Assembly: GCA_034440575.1 (NCBI GenBank)
Contig: JAOTOL010001476.1
Location: 399,501-463,500, forward strand
Direction of reading: 5' to 3'
DNA length: 64,000 bases
DNA from: Imbricaverruca yamaguchii
Taxonomy: Eukaryota > Arthropoda > Thecostraca > Neoverrucidae
Shown: one piece after another, positions 44,690 through 54,949 of the stretch
How the letters are laid out: every line of letters begins with the position of its first letter
Numbering within the stretch: position 1 is the first letter of the stretch
The notes under the pieces: model-generated
Told to the model about the DNA's origin: nothing
Database searches by the model: none
The model's input: the letters and a program-made list of their open reading frames with translations, nothing else
Program-made: the position numbers and the translations under genes

Positions 44690-45050
44690 TGGATCAGTGA
44701 CTGGTCTGCCACTGACCTGGATCGATGTGACCTCTCCCCAGTGTGACCGGGTTCGGTGACGGACCTATGACCTTCCCCGTGTGACCTGGGCCGGTAGCCG
44801 ACCTGTGACCTCTCCAATTTGACTTGGGCCGCTGACGGATCTGTGTCCCGTGCCAGTGACCGACCTGTGAGCTGGCCCGGCGGCCGTCCTATGACCTCAG
44901 CGTGATCTGGGTCAGTGACCGGCCCGTGACGTTCCCAGTTCGACGTTGACCAGTGGCTGCTGGCCCGGCGGCCGTCCTGTGACCTCAGCGTGACCCGGGT
45001 CAGTGACCGGGCCGTGACGTTCTCAGTTCGACGTTGACCAGTGGCTGGTG
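44690..45050. repeat. Acceptor-seeded duplication before exon 14 (88 bp x 2, plus older copies)
   Basis: CGTGACGTTCCCAG followed by TTCGACGTTGACCAGTGGCT at 44939 duplicates the true acceptor and exon 14 start at 45027, 88 bp later. The decoy would read FDVDQWLLARRPS before diverging. Upstream, 44690-44890 holds older, diverged GACCTGGGTCGGTGACCGAC-type units. Confidence 0.9.
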
Positions 45051-45277
45051 GGCCGGCGGCCGTCGCTGGCGCCGCGCTCGCAGCTGGTGGCCGTGCTGGC
45101 GGCGGCGCTGTCGTCGCTGGGCGCCGAGGCGCGCCACGCCGACTGGGCGGCGCTGCACGAGCTGTACCGGCGCCACCTGGCGGCCGTGCACGGCCACCAG
45201 TTCCCCGACCACTACGGCCAGACGCTCGGCCTGCTGCTGGACGCCAGCCGAGACGGCCGCCTCAGCCCCGTCTGCTG
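45027..45277 (+). CDS. EPG5: EPG5 exon 14
   Basis: The acceptor is CGTTCTCAG and the donor CTG|GTACGT. The exon is 251 nt, phase 0 in and 2 out. It encodes FDVDQWLVGRRPSLAPRSQL, LAAALSSLGAEARHADWAAL, HQFPDHYGQTLGLLLDASR and RLSPVC plus a split Trp. 'FD..QWL' directly after 'LSK' of exon 13, 'FPD.Y...L.LL' and 'LSP.CW' are family landmarks. The array downstream repeats the exon end, so the first donor is assumed. Confidence 0.9.
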
Positions 45278-46305
45278 GTACGTCTGCTGGTACATCTGCT
45301 GGTGCGGCCGCCTCAGTCCCGTCTGCTGGTACGTCTGCTGGTGCGGCCGCCTCAGTCCCGTCTGCTGGTACGTCTGCTGGTACGGCCACCTCAGCCCCGT
45401 CTGCTGGTACGTCTGCTGCCTACGGCCATCTCGGTCCCGTCTGCTGCTACGTCTGCTGGTGCGGCCGCCTCAGTCCCGTCTGCTGGTACGTCTGCTGCCT
45501 ACGGCCATCTCGGTCCCGTCTGCTGCTACGTCTGCTGGTGCGGCCACCTCAGTCCCGTCTGCTGGTACGTCTGCTGGTACATCTGCTGGTGCGGCCGCCT
45601 CGGTCCCGTCTGCTGGTACGTCTGCTGGTGCGGCCGCCTCAGTCCCGTCTGCTGGTACGTCTGCTGGTACGGCCACCTCAGCCCCGTCTGCTGGTACGTC
45701 TGCTGCCTACGGCCATCTCGGTCCCGTCTGCTGCTACGTCTGCTGGTGCGGCCGCCTCAGCCCCGTCTGCTGGTACGTCTGCTGCCTACGGCCATCTCGG
45801 TCCCGTCTGCTGCTACGTCTGCTGGTGCGGCCGCCTCAGTCCCGTCTGCTGGTACGTCTGCTGGTACGGCCACCTCAGCCCCGTCTGCTGGTACGTCTGC
45901 TGCCTACGGCCATCTCGGTCCCGTCTGCTGCTACGTCTGCTGGTGCGGCCGCCTCGGCCACAGATGGTACTGCTGCCGACGGCCATCTCGGTCCCGTCTG
46001 CTGGTACCTCTGCTGGTACGGCCGCCTCGGCCACAGATGGTACTGCTGCCGACGGCCACCTCAGTCCCGTCTGCTGGTGCGGCCACCTCAGTCCCGTCTG
46101 CTGGTACGTCTGCTGGTACGTCTGCTGGTACGGCCACCTCAGTCCCGTCTGCTGGTACGTCTGCTGGTACGGCGGCCTAAGTCCCGTCTGCTGGTACGTC
46201 TGCTGGTACGGCCGCCACGGCCACAGATTGTACTGCTGCCGACGGCCACCTCAGCCCCATCTGCTGGTACGTCTGCTGGTACAGCGGCCTCGGCCACAGA
46301 TGGTA
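45255..46305. repeat. Donor-seeded compound minisatellite (exon 14 end + 5' splice site)
   Basis: Units combine GGCCGCCTCAGTCCCGTCTG (exon 14 reads GGCCGCCTCAGCCCCGTCTG) with one or more 12-bp CTGGTACGTCTG modules that each hold the donor GTACGT. Unit length varies from 36 to 60 bp. Two higher-order variants are interspersed (TACGGCCATCTCGG and CACAGATGGTACTGCTGCCG). Confidence 0.93.
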
Positions 46306-46605
46306 CTGCTCCTCACTGTCGCTCCTCACTGTCACTCCTCACTGCGTTCCTCACTGTCGCTCCTCACTGTCGCTCTTCACCGTCGCTTCTCATGTCGCTC
46401 CTCACTGTCGCTTCTCACTGCCGCTTCTCACTACCGCTTCTCACTGCCGCTTCTCACTGCCACTCCTCACTGTCGCTCCTCACTGTCGCTCCTCACTGTC
46501 GCTTCTCACTGTCGCTCCTCACTGCCGCCCCTCACTGCCGCCCCTCACTGCCGCCCCTCACTGCCGCCCCTCACTGTCGCTCCTCACTGCCTGTCCTCAC
46601 TGCCG
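46305..46605. repeat. 13-bp pyrimidine-rich array at the 3' end of intron 14
   Basis: About 22 copies of CTCACTGTCGCTC or CTCACTGCCGCCC run up to the exon 15 acceptor, forming an unusually long pyrimidine-rich tract on the sense strand. Confidence 0.92.
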
Positions 46606-46610
46606 GCCAG

Positions 46611-46734
46611 GTACGACTTCGTCAACGTGCTGACCGAGGGAGCGGCCACGTTCAGCGTCGACATGGATGCCGAGGCGCGTCAGCTGGCGGTGGCTGCCCT
46701 GGCCGACCGTCCCAGTCGGCTGGTGCCACAGCAG
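46611..46734 (+). CDS. EPG5: EPG5 exon 15
   Basis: The acceptor is GCCGGCCAG and the donor CAG|GTCAGC. The exon is 124 nt, phase 2 in and 0 out. The first base completes TGG, giving CW/YDFVNVL, then FSVDMDAEARQLAVAALA and PSRLVPQQ. Less conserved than its neighbours; placement rests on phase and on 'LSPVCW' continuity. Confidence 0.8.
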
Positions 46735-46990
46735 GTCAGCTGCCTACGGCACGCAGGGACGCGCTGCCCGTATCGTAGATGTCTATAGCGTCTATGGCGT
46801 GTCTGGGTCTATGGCGCAGGCTGGGGAGGTGGCTACGTCACACTGTTGCCCAAATCGCAAAGCGGTGAGGTGACCGTGTCGCGACTGTGGATGTGCCTGG
46901 CCGTCGTGATGTTGCGGTGTCGGTTAGTCGGTTGGTTATTTGAGTTTTAGTGCGCATCAACTGGGTTTGGTCAATTAGCGCCAATTGCTA
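46735..46990. other. Unique 5' part of intron 15
   Basis: No exon or repeat recognised. Confidence 0.5.
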
Positions 46991-46994
46991 CTGT

Positions 46995-47275
46995 GTTTAC
47001 AGTTGTCTGTGTGGCGGTGTTCCCTGTCGTCAGTTGTCTGTGTGACGGTGTGCCCAGTCGTCAGTTGTCTGTGTGACGGTGTTCCCTATCTGTGTGACGG
47101 TGTTCCCTGTCGTCAGTTGTCTGGGTGACGGTGTTCCCCGTCGTCAGTTGTCTGGGTGACGGTGTTCCTGTCGTCAGTTGTCTGTGTGACGGTGTTCCCT
47201 GTCGTCAGGTGTCTGTGTGACAGTGTTGTTGTCTGTGTGACGGTGTTCCCTGTCGTCAGGTGTCGGTGTGACGGT
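46995..47275. repeat. ~31-bp minisatellite in intron 15
   Basis: About nine copies of CGTCAGTTGTCTGTGTGACG plus GTGTTCCCTGT. Confidence 0.88.
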
Positions 47276-48665
47276 ACCATCTGTCACCATATGTCGGTGT
47301 GACGGTACCATCTGCCGCCATATGTCGGTGTGACGGTACCATCTGCCGCCATATGTCGGTGTGACGGTACCATCTGCCGCCATGTGTCGGTGTGGCCAAT
47401 ACCATCTGACGGTGTGGCCAGTACCATCTGACGGTGTGACCAGTACCATCTGACGGTGTGACCAGTACCATCTGACGGTGTGACCAGTACCATCTGACGG
47501 TGTGGCCAGTACCATCTGACGGTGTGACCAGTACCATTTGACGGTGTGGCCAGTACCATCTGACGGTGTGGCCAGTACCATCTGACGGTGTGACCAGTAC
47601 CATCTGTCGCCATGTGTCGGTGTGACCAGTACCATCTGACGGTGTGGCCAGTACCATCTGACGGTGTGACCAGTACCATCTGACGGTGTGACCAGTACCA
47701 TCTGACGGTGTGACCAGTACCATCTGACGGTGTGGCCAGTACCATCTGACGGTGTGGCCAGTACCATCTGTCACCATGTGTCGGTGTGACCAGTACCATC
47801 TGACGGTGTGGCCAGTACCATCTGACGGTGTGGCCAGTACCATTTGACGGTGTGACCAGTACCATCTGTCGCCATGTGTCGGTGTGACCAGTACCATCTG
47901 TCGCCATGTGTCGGTGTGGCCAGTACCATCTGACGGTGTGACCAGTACCATCTGTCACCATGTGTCGGTGTGACCAGTACCATCTGACGGTGTGGCCAGT
48001 ACCATCTGACGGTGTGACCAGTACCATTTGAGGGTGTGGCCAGTACCATCTGACGGTGTGGCCAGTACCATCTGACGGTGTGACCAGTACCATCTGTCGC
48101 CATGTCGGTGTGACCAGTACCATCTGACGGTGTGGCCAGTACCATCTGACGGTGTGACCAGTACCATCTGACGGTGTGACCAGTACCATCTGACGGTGTG
48201 ACCAGTACCATCTGACGGTGTGGCCAGTACCATCTGACGGTGTGGCCAGTACCATCTGACGGTGTGACCAGTACCATCTGACGGTGTGACCAGTACCATC
48301 TGTCACCATGTGTCGGTGTGACCAGTACCATCTGACGGTGTGGCCAGTACCATCTGACGGTGTGACCAGTACCATCTGACGGTGTGACCAGTACCATCTG
48401 ACGGTGTGACCAGTACCATCTGACGGTGTGACCAGTACCATCTGTCACCATGTGTCGGTGTGACCAGTACCAGCTGACGGTGTGACCAGTACCATCTGAC
48501 GGTGTGACCAGTACCATCTGACGGTGTGACCAGTACCATCTGACGGTGTGACAGTACCATCTGACGGTGTGACCAGTACCATCTGACGGTGTGACCAGTA
48601 CCATCTGACGGTGTGACCAGTACCATCTGTCACCATGTGTCGGTGTGACAGTACCATCTGTCGCC
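47270..48665. repeat. 22-bp minisatellite ending at the exon 16 acceptor
   Basis: About 60 copies of GTGTGACCAGTACCATCTGA plus CG are present, with CACCATGTGTCG insert units about every 5-10 copies. The last unit ends ACCATCTGTCGCCAG, which is the exon 16 acceptor, so the array contains near-acceptors (CTGTCGCCATG) but not exon sequence. At least two blocks repeat at larger scale. Confidence 0.95.
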
Positions 48666-48667
48666 AG

Positions 48668-48845
48668 GCGGCCGACACCCTGCGGCTGCTGGGTGACCGG
48701 TTCCTGGAGGAGCGGCTGCGCGCCGGCCTGTACGGCCTGTACCCGCGCTACAAACAGTACACGGCGCCACTGTCGGTGCTGCTGGGCGTGCTGGGCTCGG
48801 CGGTCATCACGGGCGCCGTCCAGCGACAACACTACTCCGAGGAGT
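48668..48845 (+). CDS. EPG5: EPG5 exon 16
   Basis: The acceptor is CTGTCGCCAG. The exon reads AADTLRLLGDRFLEERLRAG, LYGLYPRYKQYTAPLSVLLG, VLGSAVITGAVQ and RQHYSEE. The donor GAGT|GTGAGT gives 178 nt, phase 0 in and 1 out, and is preferred over GAG-internal GTGTGA because exon 17 needs phase 1. 'PRY..Y..P.S.LL' fits the family position. Confidence 0.84.
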
Positions 48846-48869
48846 GTGAGTTGTGCATCGCCGTGTGCC

Positions 48870-50140
48870 CGTCAGCCGGCGGCCGTCTGCTGTGTCAGCC
48901 GGCGACCGCCTGTTGTGTCAGCTGGTGACCGTCTGCTGTGTCAGCTGGCGACCGTCTGCTGTGTCAGCCGGCGACCGTCTGCTGTGTCAGCCGGCGACCG
49001 CCTGTTGTGTCAGCCGGCGACCGTCTGCTGTGTCAGCCGTCAGCTGGCGACCGCCTGTTGTGTCAGCCGGCGACGGCCTGCTGTATCAGCTGGTGACCGT
49101 CTGCTGTGTCAGCCGTCAGCTGGCGACCGCCTGTTGTGTCAGCCGGCGACCGTCTGTTGTGTCAGCTGGCGACCGTCTGCTGTGTCAGCTGGCGACCGCC
49201 TGTTGTGTCAGACCGTCTGCTGTGTCAGCTGGCGACCGTCTGCTGTGTCAGCTGGCGACCGTCTGCTGTGTCAGCTGGCGACCGTCTGCTGTGTCAGCTG
49301 GCGACCGTCTGTTGTGTCAGCTGGCGACCGTCTGCTGTGTCAGCTGGCGACAGTCTGTTGTGTCAGTTGAGGGTCGCCTGTTGTGTCAGCCGGCGACTGT
49401 CTGCTGTGCCAGCTGGCGACCGTCTGTTGTGTCAGCTGGCGACCGCCTGCTGTGTCAGCTGGCGACCGTCTGCTGTGCCAGCTGGCGACCGTCTGCTGTG
49501 TCAGCTGGCGACCGTCTGCTGTGTCAGCTGGCGACCGTCTGCTGTGTCAGCTGGCGACCGTCTGATGTGTCAGCCGGCGACCGCCTGTTGTGTCAGACCG
49601 TCTGCTGTGTCAGCTGGCGACCGTCTGCTGTGTCAGCTGGCGACCGTCTGCTGTGTCAGCTGGCGACCGTCTGCTGTGTCAGACCGTCTGCTGTGTCAGC
49701 CGGCGACCGTCTGCTGTGTCAGCTGGCGACCGCCTGTTGTGTCAGCTGGCGACCGTCTGCTGTGTCAGCTGGCGACCGCCTGTTGTGTCAGCCGGCGACA
49801 GTCTGTTGTGTCAGCTGGCGACCGTCTGCTGTGTCAACTGGCGACCCTCTGCTGTGTCAGCTGGCGACCGTCTGCTGTGTCAGCTGGCGACCGTCTGCTG
49901 TGTCAACTGGCGACCCTCTGCTGTGTCAGCCGGCGACCGCCTGCTGTGTCAGTTGGCGACCGCCTGTTGTGTCAGCTGGCGACCGCCTGTTGTGTCAGAC
50001 CGTCTGCTGTGTCAGCTGGCGACCGCCTGTTGTGTCAGCTGGCGACCGCCTGTTGTGTCAGCTGGCGACCGTCTGTTGTGTCAGCTGACGACGGTCTGCT
50101 GTGTCAGCTGGCGACCGCCTGCTGTGTCAGCTGAAGGTCG
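48870..50140. repeat. 23-bp minisatellite in intron 16
   Basis: About 55 copies of GCTGGCGACCGTCTGCTGTG plus TCA, with CCGGCGACC and 14-bp short variants (GACCGTCTGCTGTGTCA). It starts 25-50 bp after the exon 16 donor. Confidence 0.95.
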
Positions 50141-50149
50141 TCCGATCGC

Positions 50150-50515
50150 CCGATTGACCTGATGACCCGTTGTGTCAGCGTCTGATGACTTGTGGGTCAG
50201 CACCTGATGACCTGATAAGTCAGCACCCGATGACCTGATGAGTTAGCACCTGATGATCTGATGAGTCAGCACTTGATGGCCTGATAAGCCGGCACCTGAT
50301 GACCTGATACGTCATCACCTGATGACCTGTGTGTCGGCTCCTGGTGGTCTGTGTGTCAGCACCTGATGACTTTGTGTGTCAGCACCTTGTGACCTGTGTG
50401 TCATCATCTGATTACCTGATGACCTGGTGTGTCAGCACCTGATGACCCAGTGTGTCAGTGCCTGATTACCTGATAAGTCAGCACCTGATGATCTGATATT
50501 TCAGTACCTGATGAT
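50150..50515. repeat. ~22-bp degenerate repeat in intron 16
   Basis: The core GTCAGCACCTGATGACCTGA recurs about 15 times. The CACCTGATGACC word is shared with the 71-bp unit that follows, so the latter probably captured it. Confidence 0.85.
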
Positions 50516-50519
50516 CCCG

Positions 50520-51790
50520 TGTGACCGCTGACACTGACCCGCCGTCCGGCCAGTGGTGGAGCGGCTCTGTGTCATAACCTGATGACCCCGTGTGACCGCT
50601 GACACTGACCCGCCGTCCGGCCAGTGGTGGAGCGGCTCTGTGTCATAACCTGATGACCCCGTGTGACCGCTGACACTGACCCGTCGTCCGGCCAGTGGTG
50701 GAGCGGCTCTGTGTCATCACCTGATGACCCCGTGTGACCGCTGACACTGACCCGTCGTCCGGCCAGTGGTGGAGCGGCTCTGTGTCAGCACCTGATGACC
50801 CCGTGTGACCGCTGACACTGACCCGTCGTCCGGCCAGTGGTGGAGCGGCTCTGTGTCAGTACCTGATGACCCCGTGTGACCGCTGACCCGCCGTCCGGCC
50901 AGTGGTGGAGCGGCTCTGTGTCAGTACCTGATGACCCGTGTGACAGCTGACACTGACCCGTCGTCCGGCCAGTGGTGGAGCGGCTCTGTGTCAGTACCTG
51001 ATGACCCGTGTGACAGCTGACACTGACCCGCCGTCCGGCCAGTGGTGGAGCGACTCTGTGTCATAACCTGATGACCCCGTGAGACCGCTGACACTGACCC
51101 GCCGTCCGGCCAGTGGTGGAGCGGCTCTGTGTCAGTACCTGATGACCCGTGTGACAGCTGACACTGACCCGCCGTCCGGCCAGTGGTGGAGCGACTCTGT
51201 GTCATAACCTGATGACCCCGTGTGACCGCTGACACTGACCCGCCGTCCGGCCAGTGGTGGAGCGGCTCTGTGTCATCACCTGATGACCCCGTGTGACCGC
51301 TGACACTGACCCGCCAGTGGTGGAGCGGCTCTGTGTCAGTACCTGATGACCCCGTGTGACCGCTGACACTGACCCGCCAGTGGTGGAGCGGCTCTGTGTC
51401 AGTACTTGATGACCCCGTGTGACCGCTGACACTGACCCGCCAGTGGTGGAGCGGCTCTCTGTCAGTACCTGATGACCCCGTGTGACCGCTGACACTGACC
51501 CGCCAGTGGTGGAGCGGCTCTGTGTCATCACCTGATGACCCCGTGTGACCGCTGACACTGACCCGCCAGTGGTGGAGCGGCTCTGTGTCATCACCTGATG
51601 ACCCCGTGTGACCGCTGACACTGACCCGCCGTCCGGCCAGTGGTGGAGCGGCTCTGTGTCAGTACCTGATGACCCCGTGTGACCGCTGACACTGACCCGC
51701 CAGTGGTGGAGCGGCTCTGTGTCATCACCTGATGACCCCGTGTGACCGCTGACACTGACCCGTCGTCCGGCCAGTGGTGGAGCGGCTCTG
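50520..51790. repeat. 71/58-bp acceptor-seeded minisatellite (3' splice site + exon 17 start)
   Basis: About 19 copies are present. Each holds the acceptor CGTCCGGCCAG and the exon 17 start TGGTGGAGCGGCTCTG, then TGTCATCACCTGATGACCCC and GTGTGACCGCTGACACTGAC. Units in 51310-51750 lack GTCCGGCC (giving CCCGCCAG, 62-63 bp). The last copy continues into exon 17. Confidence 0.95.
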
Positions 51791-51999
51791 GCTGTCGGTG
51801 CGCGACGCGTTCTCACCGTGGGTGTCGCCGCTGTCGCTGAGCGAGCCGCGTGTGCGACACCAGTGCGCCGCCTGGCTGCAGCGCATGACCGACGACAAGC
51901 AGCACCTGACCGCCTGGGTGTCGGGCGACGAGTGCCACGCCCAGCTGATGCTGGACATGCTGCTGCACTGCGTCATGCTGCTGCACAGCACTCTGACGG
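51775..51999 (+). CDS. EPG5: EPG5 exon 17
   Basis: The acceptor is CCGGCCAG and the donor CGG|GTAGGT. The exon is 225 nt, phase 1 in and 1 out. It encodes VERLWLSVRDAFSPWVSPLS, CAAWLQRMTDDKQHLTAWVS and AQLMLDMLLHCVMLLHSTLT. 'LW......F.PW' is the family motif here. Confidence 0.88.
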
Positions 52000-52035
52000 G
52001 TAGGTGGCCGAACAGCAGCAGCGTGCTGTTCGGAG

Positions 52036-52215
52036 CCGGTCGTGTGACACCTGGAGATCAGTTGGTAGAGCGTCGGACTCTTGGTCGCGGTATTGTGGGT
52101 GCGAATCTGATAACCGACGGCATTTATCGAGTCCACCCGCGGCCAATCGGCGTGAGAGGTTGGCGACGCCATATGACCTAGCGCGGTTGAATGCATCGTA
52201 AAAGAACCCAAGGTT
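52036..52215 (+). mobile_element. tRNA-headed SINE, family 2 (tRNA-Lys-like)
   Basis: The head contains GATCAGTTGGTAGAGCGTCG, GACTCTTGGTC and GTGGGTGCGAATCTG, like a Lys tRNA. The core is GCGGCCAATCGGCGTGAGAG with TTGGCGACGCCATATGACC, and the tail GCATCGTAAAAGAACCC. It shares this core with the element at 63283. Confidence 0.8.
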
Positions 52216-52383
52216 CTTCAGCACCGGTCGTTGTTGCCGGATAGTGGGGCGTTTATTTTCTATCACAAGACAATTTATCTGTGTTTGAGCGCAGTATGAC
52301 CGTCAATATTATCGGGGACGTCAATGTATTTCACAATGAGGTACACTAAGGTGTATCCCGGTATGGGAACTTTCCCAAGATTA
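52216..52383. other. Unique intron 17 sequence between SINEs
   Basis: No features recognised. Confidence 0.5.
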
Positions 52384-52560
52384 TACACTCTGACTTGAGA
52401 GGGACGTCGGTAGCTCGGTGGTTAGGCTGAGCGTCTGGTAAGCCAGAGGTGCATGGTTCGATGCCCCGCGATGCCCGCCCTTTCTGCCAGGGTGAGGGGC
52501 AGGCGACGCCATATGGCCTCAGCTGTCTAGTGCGTCGTAAGGCCACAATTCAGTCCAATG
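52384..52560 (+). mobile_element. tRNA-headed SINE, family 3
   Basis: The head GGTAGCTCGGTGGTTAGGCT has CTGGTAAGCCAGAGGTGCAT and B-box GGTTCGATGCC. The body ends GGCGACGCCATATGGCCTCA, then GTGCGTCGTAAGGCCAC. The tail matches families 2 and the 63283 copy, while the head differs. Confidence 0.78.
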
Positions 52561-53020
52561 CAATCCAACTGTGAGTTGAGAAATATCATCTGACCACTCG
52601 GCCGTAACGAGTAGCTCTGATGCATATAGGTTACCGGCACTGTGGTCCAATCACCACTTGTCTGCTACCCGTCATATCTGTAGCAGTGTGATGGTGTTCC
52701 CGTCTTCATCTGCCGGCTTTTGGATTTCATTTGATGTGCGTTGTCCTTAATTGCTACTGGTGATTATGTCTGCAAGTCTGGTGTGCTTTGTGCATCATTG
52801 ATACGTCGACTCGTAGGTCATCCTGTTTGGTAGCGTGTTTCGTATGGTATTCGTATATCCGCAGTGGTATATTAACTTCTCTTAGAGGTAGGTAAATCGG
52901 TGTTGGTTTGTCATCCTCTGTAGTAGTGTGTTTTGTTTCGGATTGGTGTATCTGTATTGATTTGTCAGCCTCTCTAAAAGTGTGTTTTGTCTACGTTTAG
53001 TAGATCAGCGGTTGTTTATC
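52561..53020. other. Unique intron 17 sequence
   Basis: Ordinary intron; no exon recognised. Confidence 0.5.
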
Positions 53021-53024
53021 AACC

Positions 53025-53285
53025 TCCCTGGTAGTGTGTTTCGTCTGGGTTTGGTACGTCGGTGGTGGTTTGTCAGCCTCCCTAGTAGTGTGTTTCGTCT
53101 GGATTTGGTACGTCGGTGGTGGTTTGTCAGCCTCCCTAGTGGTGTGTTTCGTCTGGGTTTGGTACGTCGGTGGTGGTTTGTCAGCCTCCCTAGTAGTGTG
53201 TTTCGTCTGGGTTCGGTACGTCGGTGGTGGTTTGTCAGCCTCCCTAGTGGTGTGTTTCGTCTGGGTTTGGTACGTCGGTGGTTGC
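53025..53285. repeat. 51-bp minisatellite in intron 17
   Basis: Five copies have the core GTACGTCGGTGGTGGTTTGT, with CAGCCTCCCTAGTAGTGTGT and TTCGTCTGGGTTTG. Confidence 0.94.
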
Positions 53286-53309
53286 TATTAGCCCATGAGT
53301 TGACCCGTG

Positions 53310-53545
53310 ACCTTGACACCCGCAGGTGGCCGGTCAGCCCTGTCCCACCTCTGGCACTACTACTGCGCCACGTGACCTTGACACCCGCAGGTGGCCGGTC
53401 AGCCCTGTCCCACCTCTGGCACTACTACTGCGCCACGTGACCTTGACACCCGCAGGTGGCCGGTCAGCCCTGTCCCACCTCTGGCACTACTACTGCCCCG
53501 TGACCTTGCTCCAGGTGGGGTGCCTTCTCTGGCACTACTACTGCG
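53310..53545. repeat. 65-bp acceptor-seeded repeat before exon 18 (three copies plus a diverged fourth)
   Basis: Acceptors GACACCCGCAG end at 53325, 53390 and 53455, each followed by GTGGCCGGTCAGCCCTGTCC and CACCTCTGGCACTACTACTG. Each copy reads GRSALSHLWHYYC in the phase exon 17 requires. The fourth copy, which runs into the rest of exon 18, has TTGCTCCAG then GTGGGGTGCCTTCTCTGGCA, 11 nt shorter. Confidence 0.9.
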
Positions 53546-53708
53546 CCACGTTCGCGGCGCCAGCCGTACACGACACACGCGCGCCCTGGTGCACGCCCGC
53601 CTGCTGCGGCTGCCCTGGGACCAGCTGCAGCCGCAGCTGCACGACGTGGAGCGCATGGTGCAGCTGCTCGACGTCTACCTGCCCGAGGCGCACTCCTTCG
53701 CCGCTCAG
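53515..53708 (+). CDS. EPG5: EPG5 exon 18 (simplest model; frame problem)
   Basis: The acceptor is TTGCTCCAG and the donor CAG|GTGGGT. The exon is 194 nt, phase 1 in and 0 out. From about 53570 it reads TRALVHARLLRLPWDQLQPQ, LHDVERMVQLLDVYLPEAHS with FAAQ, a good EPG5 match (LPW.....LPW spacing to exon 19). But the first ~20 codons in this frame (GVPSLALLLRHVRGAS) are not conserved, while another frame of the same DNA gives the expected LWHYYCATFAAPAVHD. The 11-nt deletion at the start and a 2-nt surplus in ACACACGCGCG near 53575 cancel each other. See the findings for alternative models. Confidence 0.65.
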
Positions 53709-54560
53709 GTGGGTGCTGTCCTGGGACCAGCTACGGCTTCAGCTGCTCGACGTCTACCTGCCCGAGGCGCACTCCTTCGCCGCTCAGGTGGGTGCTGTCC
53801 TGGGACCAGCTACGGCTTCAGCTGCTCGACGTCTACCTGCCCGAGGTGTACTCCTTCACCGCTCAGGTGGGTGCTGTCCTGGGACCAGCTACGGCTTCAG
53901 CTGCTCGACGTCTACCCGCCCGAGGCGCACTCCGTCGTCGCTCAGGTGGGTGTTGTCCTGGGACCAGCTACGGCTTCAGCTGCTCGACGTCTACCTGCCC
54001 GACTCCTTCACCGCTCAGGTGGGTGTTGTCCTGGGACCAGCTACGGCTTCAGCTGCTCGACGTCTACCCTGCCCGAGGCGCACCTCCTCGCCGCTCAGGT
54101 GGGTGCTGTCCTGGGACCAGCTACGGCTTCAGCTGCTCGACTCTACCTGCCCGAGGTGTACTCCTTCACCGCTCAGGTGGGTGCTGTCCTGGGACCAGCT
54201 ACGGCTTCAGCTGCTCGACGTCTACCTGCCCGAGGTGTACTCCTTCACCGCTCAGGTGGGTGCTGTCCTGGGACCAGCTACGGCTTCAGCTGCTCGACGT
54301 CTACCTGCCCGAGGCGCACTCCTTCGCCGCTCAGGTGGGTGTTGTCCTGGGACCAGCTACGGCTTCAGCTGCTCGACGTCTACCTGCCCGAGGCGCAATC
54401 CTTCGTCGCTCAGGTGGGTGCTGTCCTGGGACCAGCTACGGCTTCAGCTGCTCGACGTCTACCCCCGAGGTGTACCCTTCACGCTCGGTGGTGTTGTCCT
54501 GGGACCAGTACGCTTGGCTCGACTCTACTTGCACGAGACGCACTCCGTCCCCGCTCAGGT
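53650..54560. repeat. 79-bp donor-seeded minisatellite (exon 18 end + 5' splice site)
   Basis: About 11 copies are present. The unit is GTGGGTGCTGTCCTGGGACC, then AGCTACGGCTTCAGCTGCTC, GACGTCTACCTGCCCGAGGC and GCACTCCTTCGCCGCTCAG. It repeats two parts of exon 18 (CTGGGACCAGCT and the 43-nt end GCTGCTCGACGTCTACCTGC onward), with the middle deleted, plus the donor. Late copies (54450-54560) are shortened. Confidence 0.95.
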
Positions 54561-54945
54561 TGGGTGCTGCATTGACTGTTGTCATAAATGCCATTGGTAG
54601 GTGTTACCCGATCCGTATCTGAGTGCGTGAGTGTGCCTGTACGTGCATGTGTACTAAACCCTGGATGTGCTCCATTCTCCAGACATTTCACTAGCTTTTC
54701 ACGCACACTGGCAAAGGTACTTGAACAATGTGCCTTTGCCACTGACTCCACCAAGGTGTGTGTACCATGCCACCCATCGGTGGGTATACTATAATGCAAG
54801 GATGTACATTGTTCAAGTTCACTGCAGTGCACTTAGGGGCTACCCTTTGTGAAGCCATAACGCAATATTATGCTACCCGTGCTCAGAGTAAGGCAAGGTA
54901 TGGTGTTGCCGGAATGGACCACACCCGCCAGTGCACCGGCGGGTC
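54561..54945. other. Unique intron 18 sequence
   Basis: No exon or repeat recognised. Confidence 0.5.
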
Positions 54946-54949
54946 TGCA

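Noticed and set aside
45034..46788. Three overlapping + strand frames near 580 codons after exon 14
   Set aside because: The exon 14 end is repeated in an array without stops; only 45027-45277 and 46611-46734 fit splicing and homology.
47174..48832. Minus-strand frames of 350-385 codons (WYWSHRQMVLVTPSDGTGHT repeats)
   Set aside because: The 22-bp unit read through three frames in turn; no coding signature, and it lies in intron 15.
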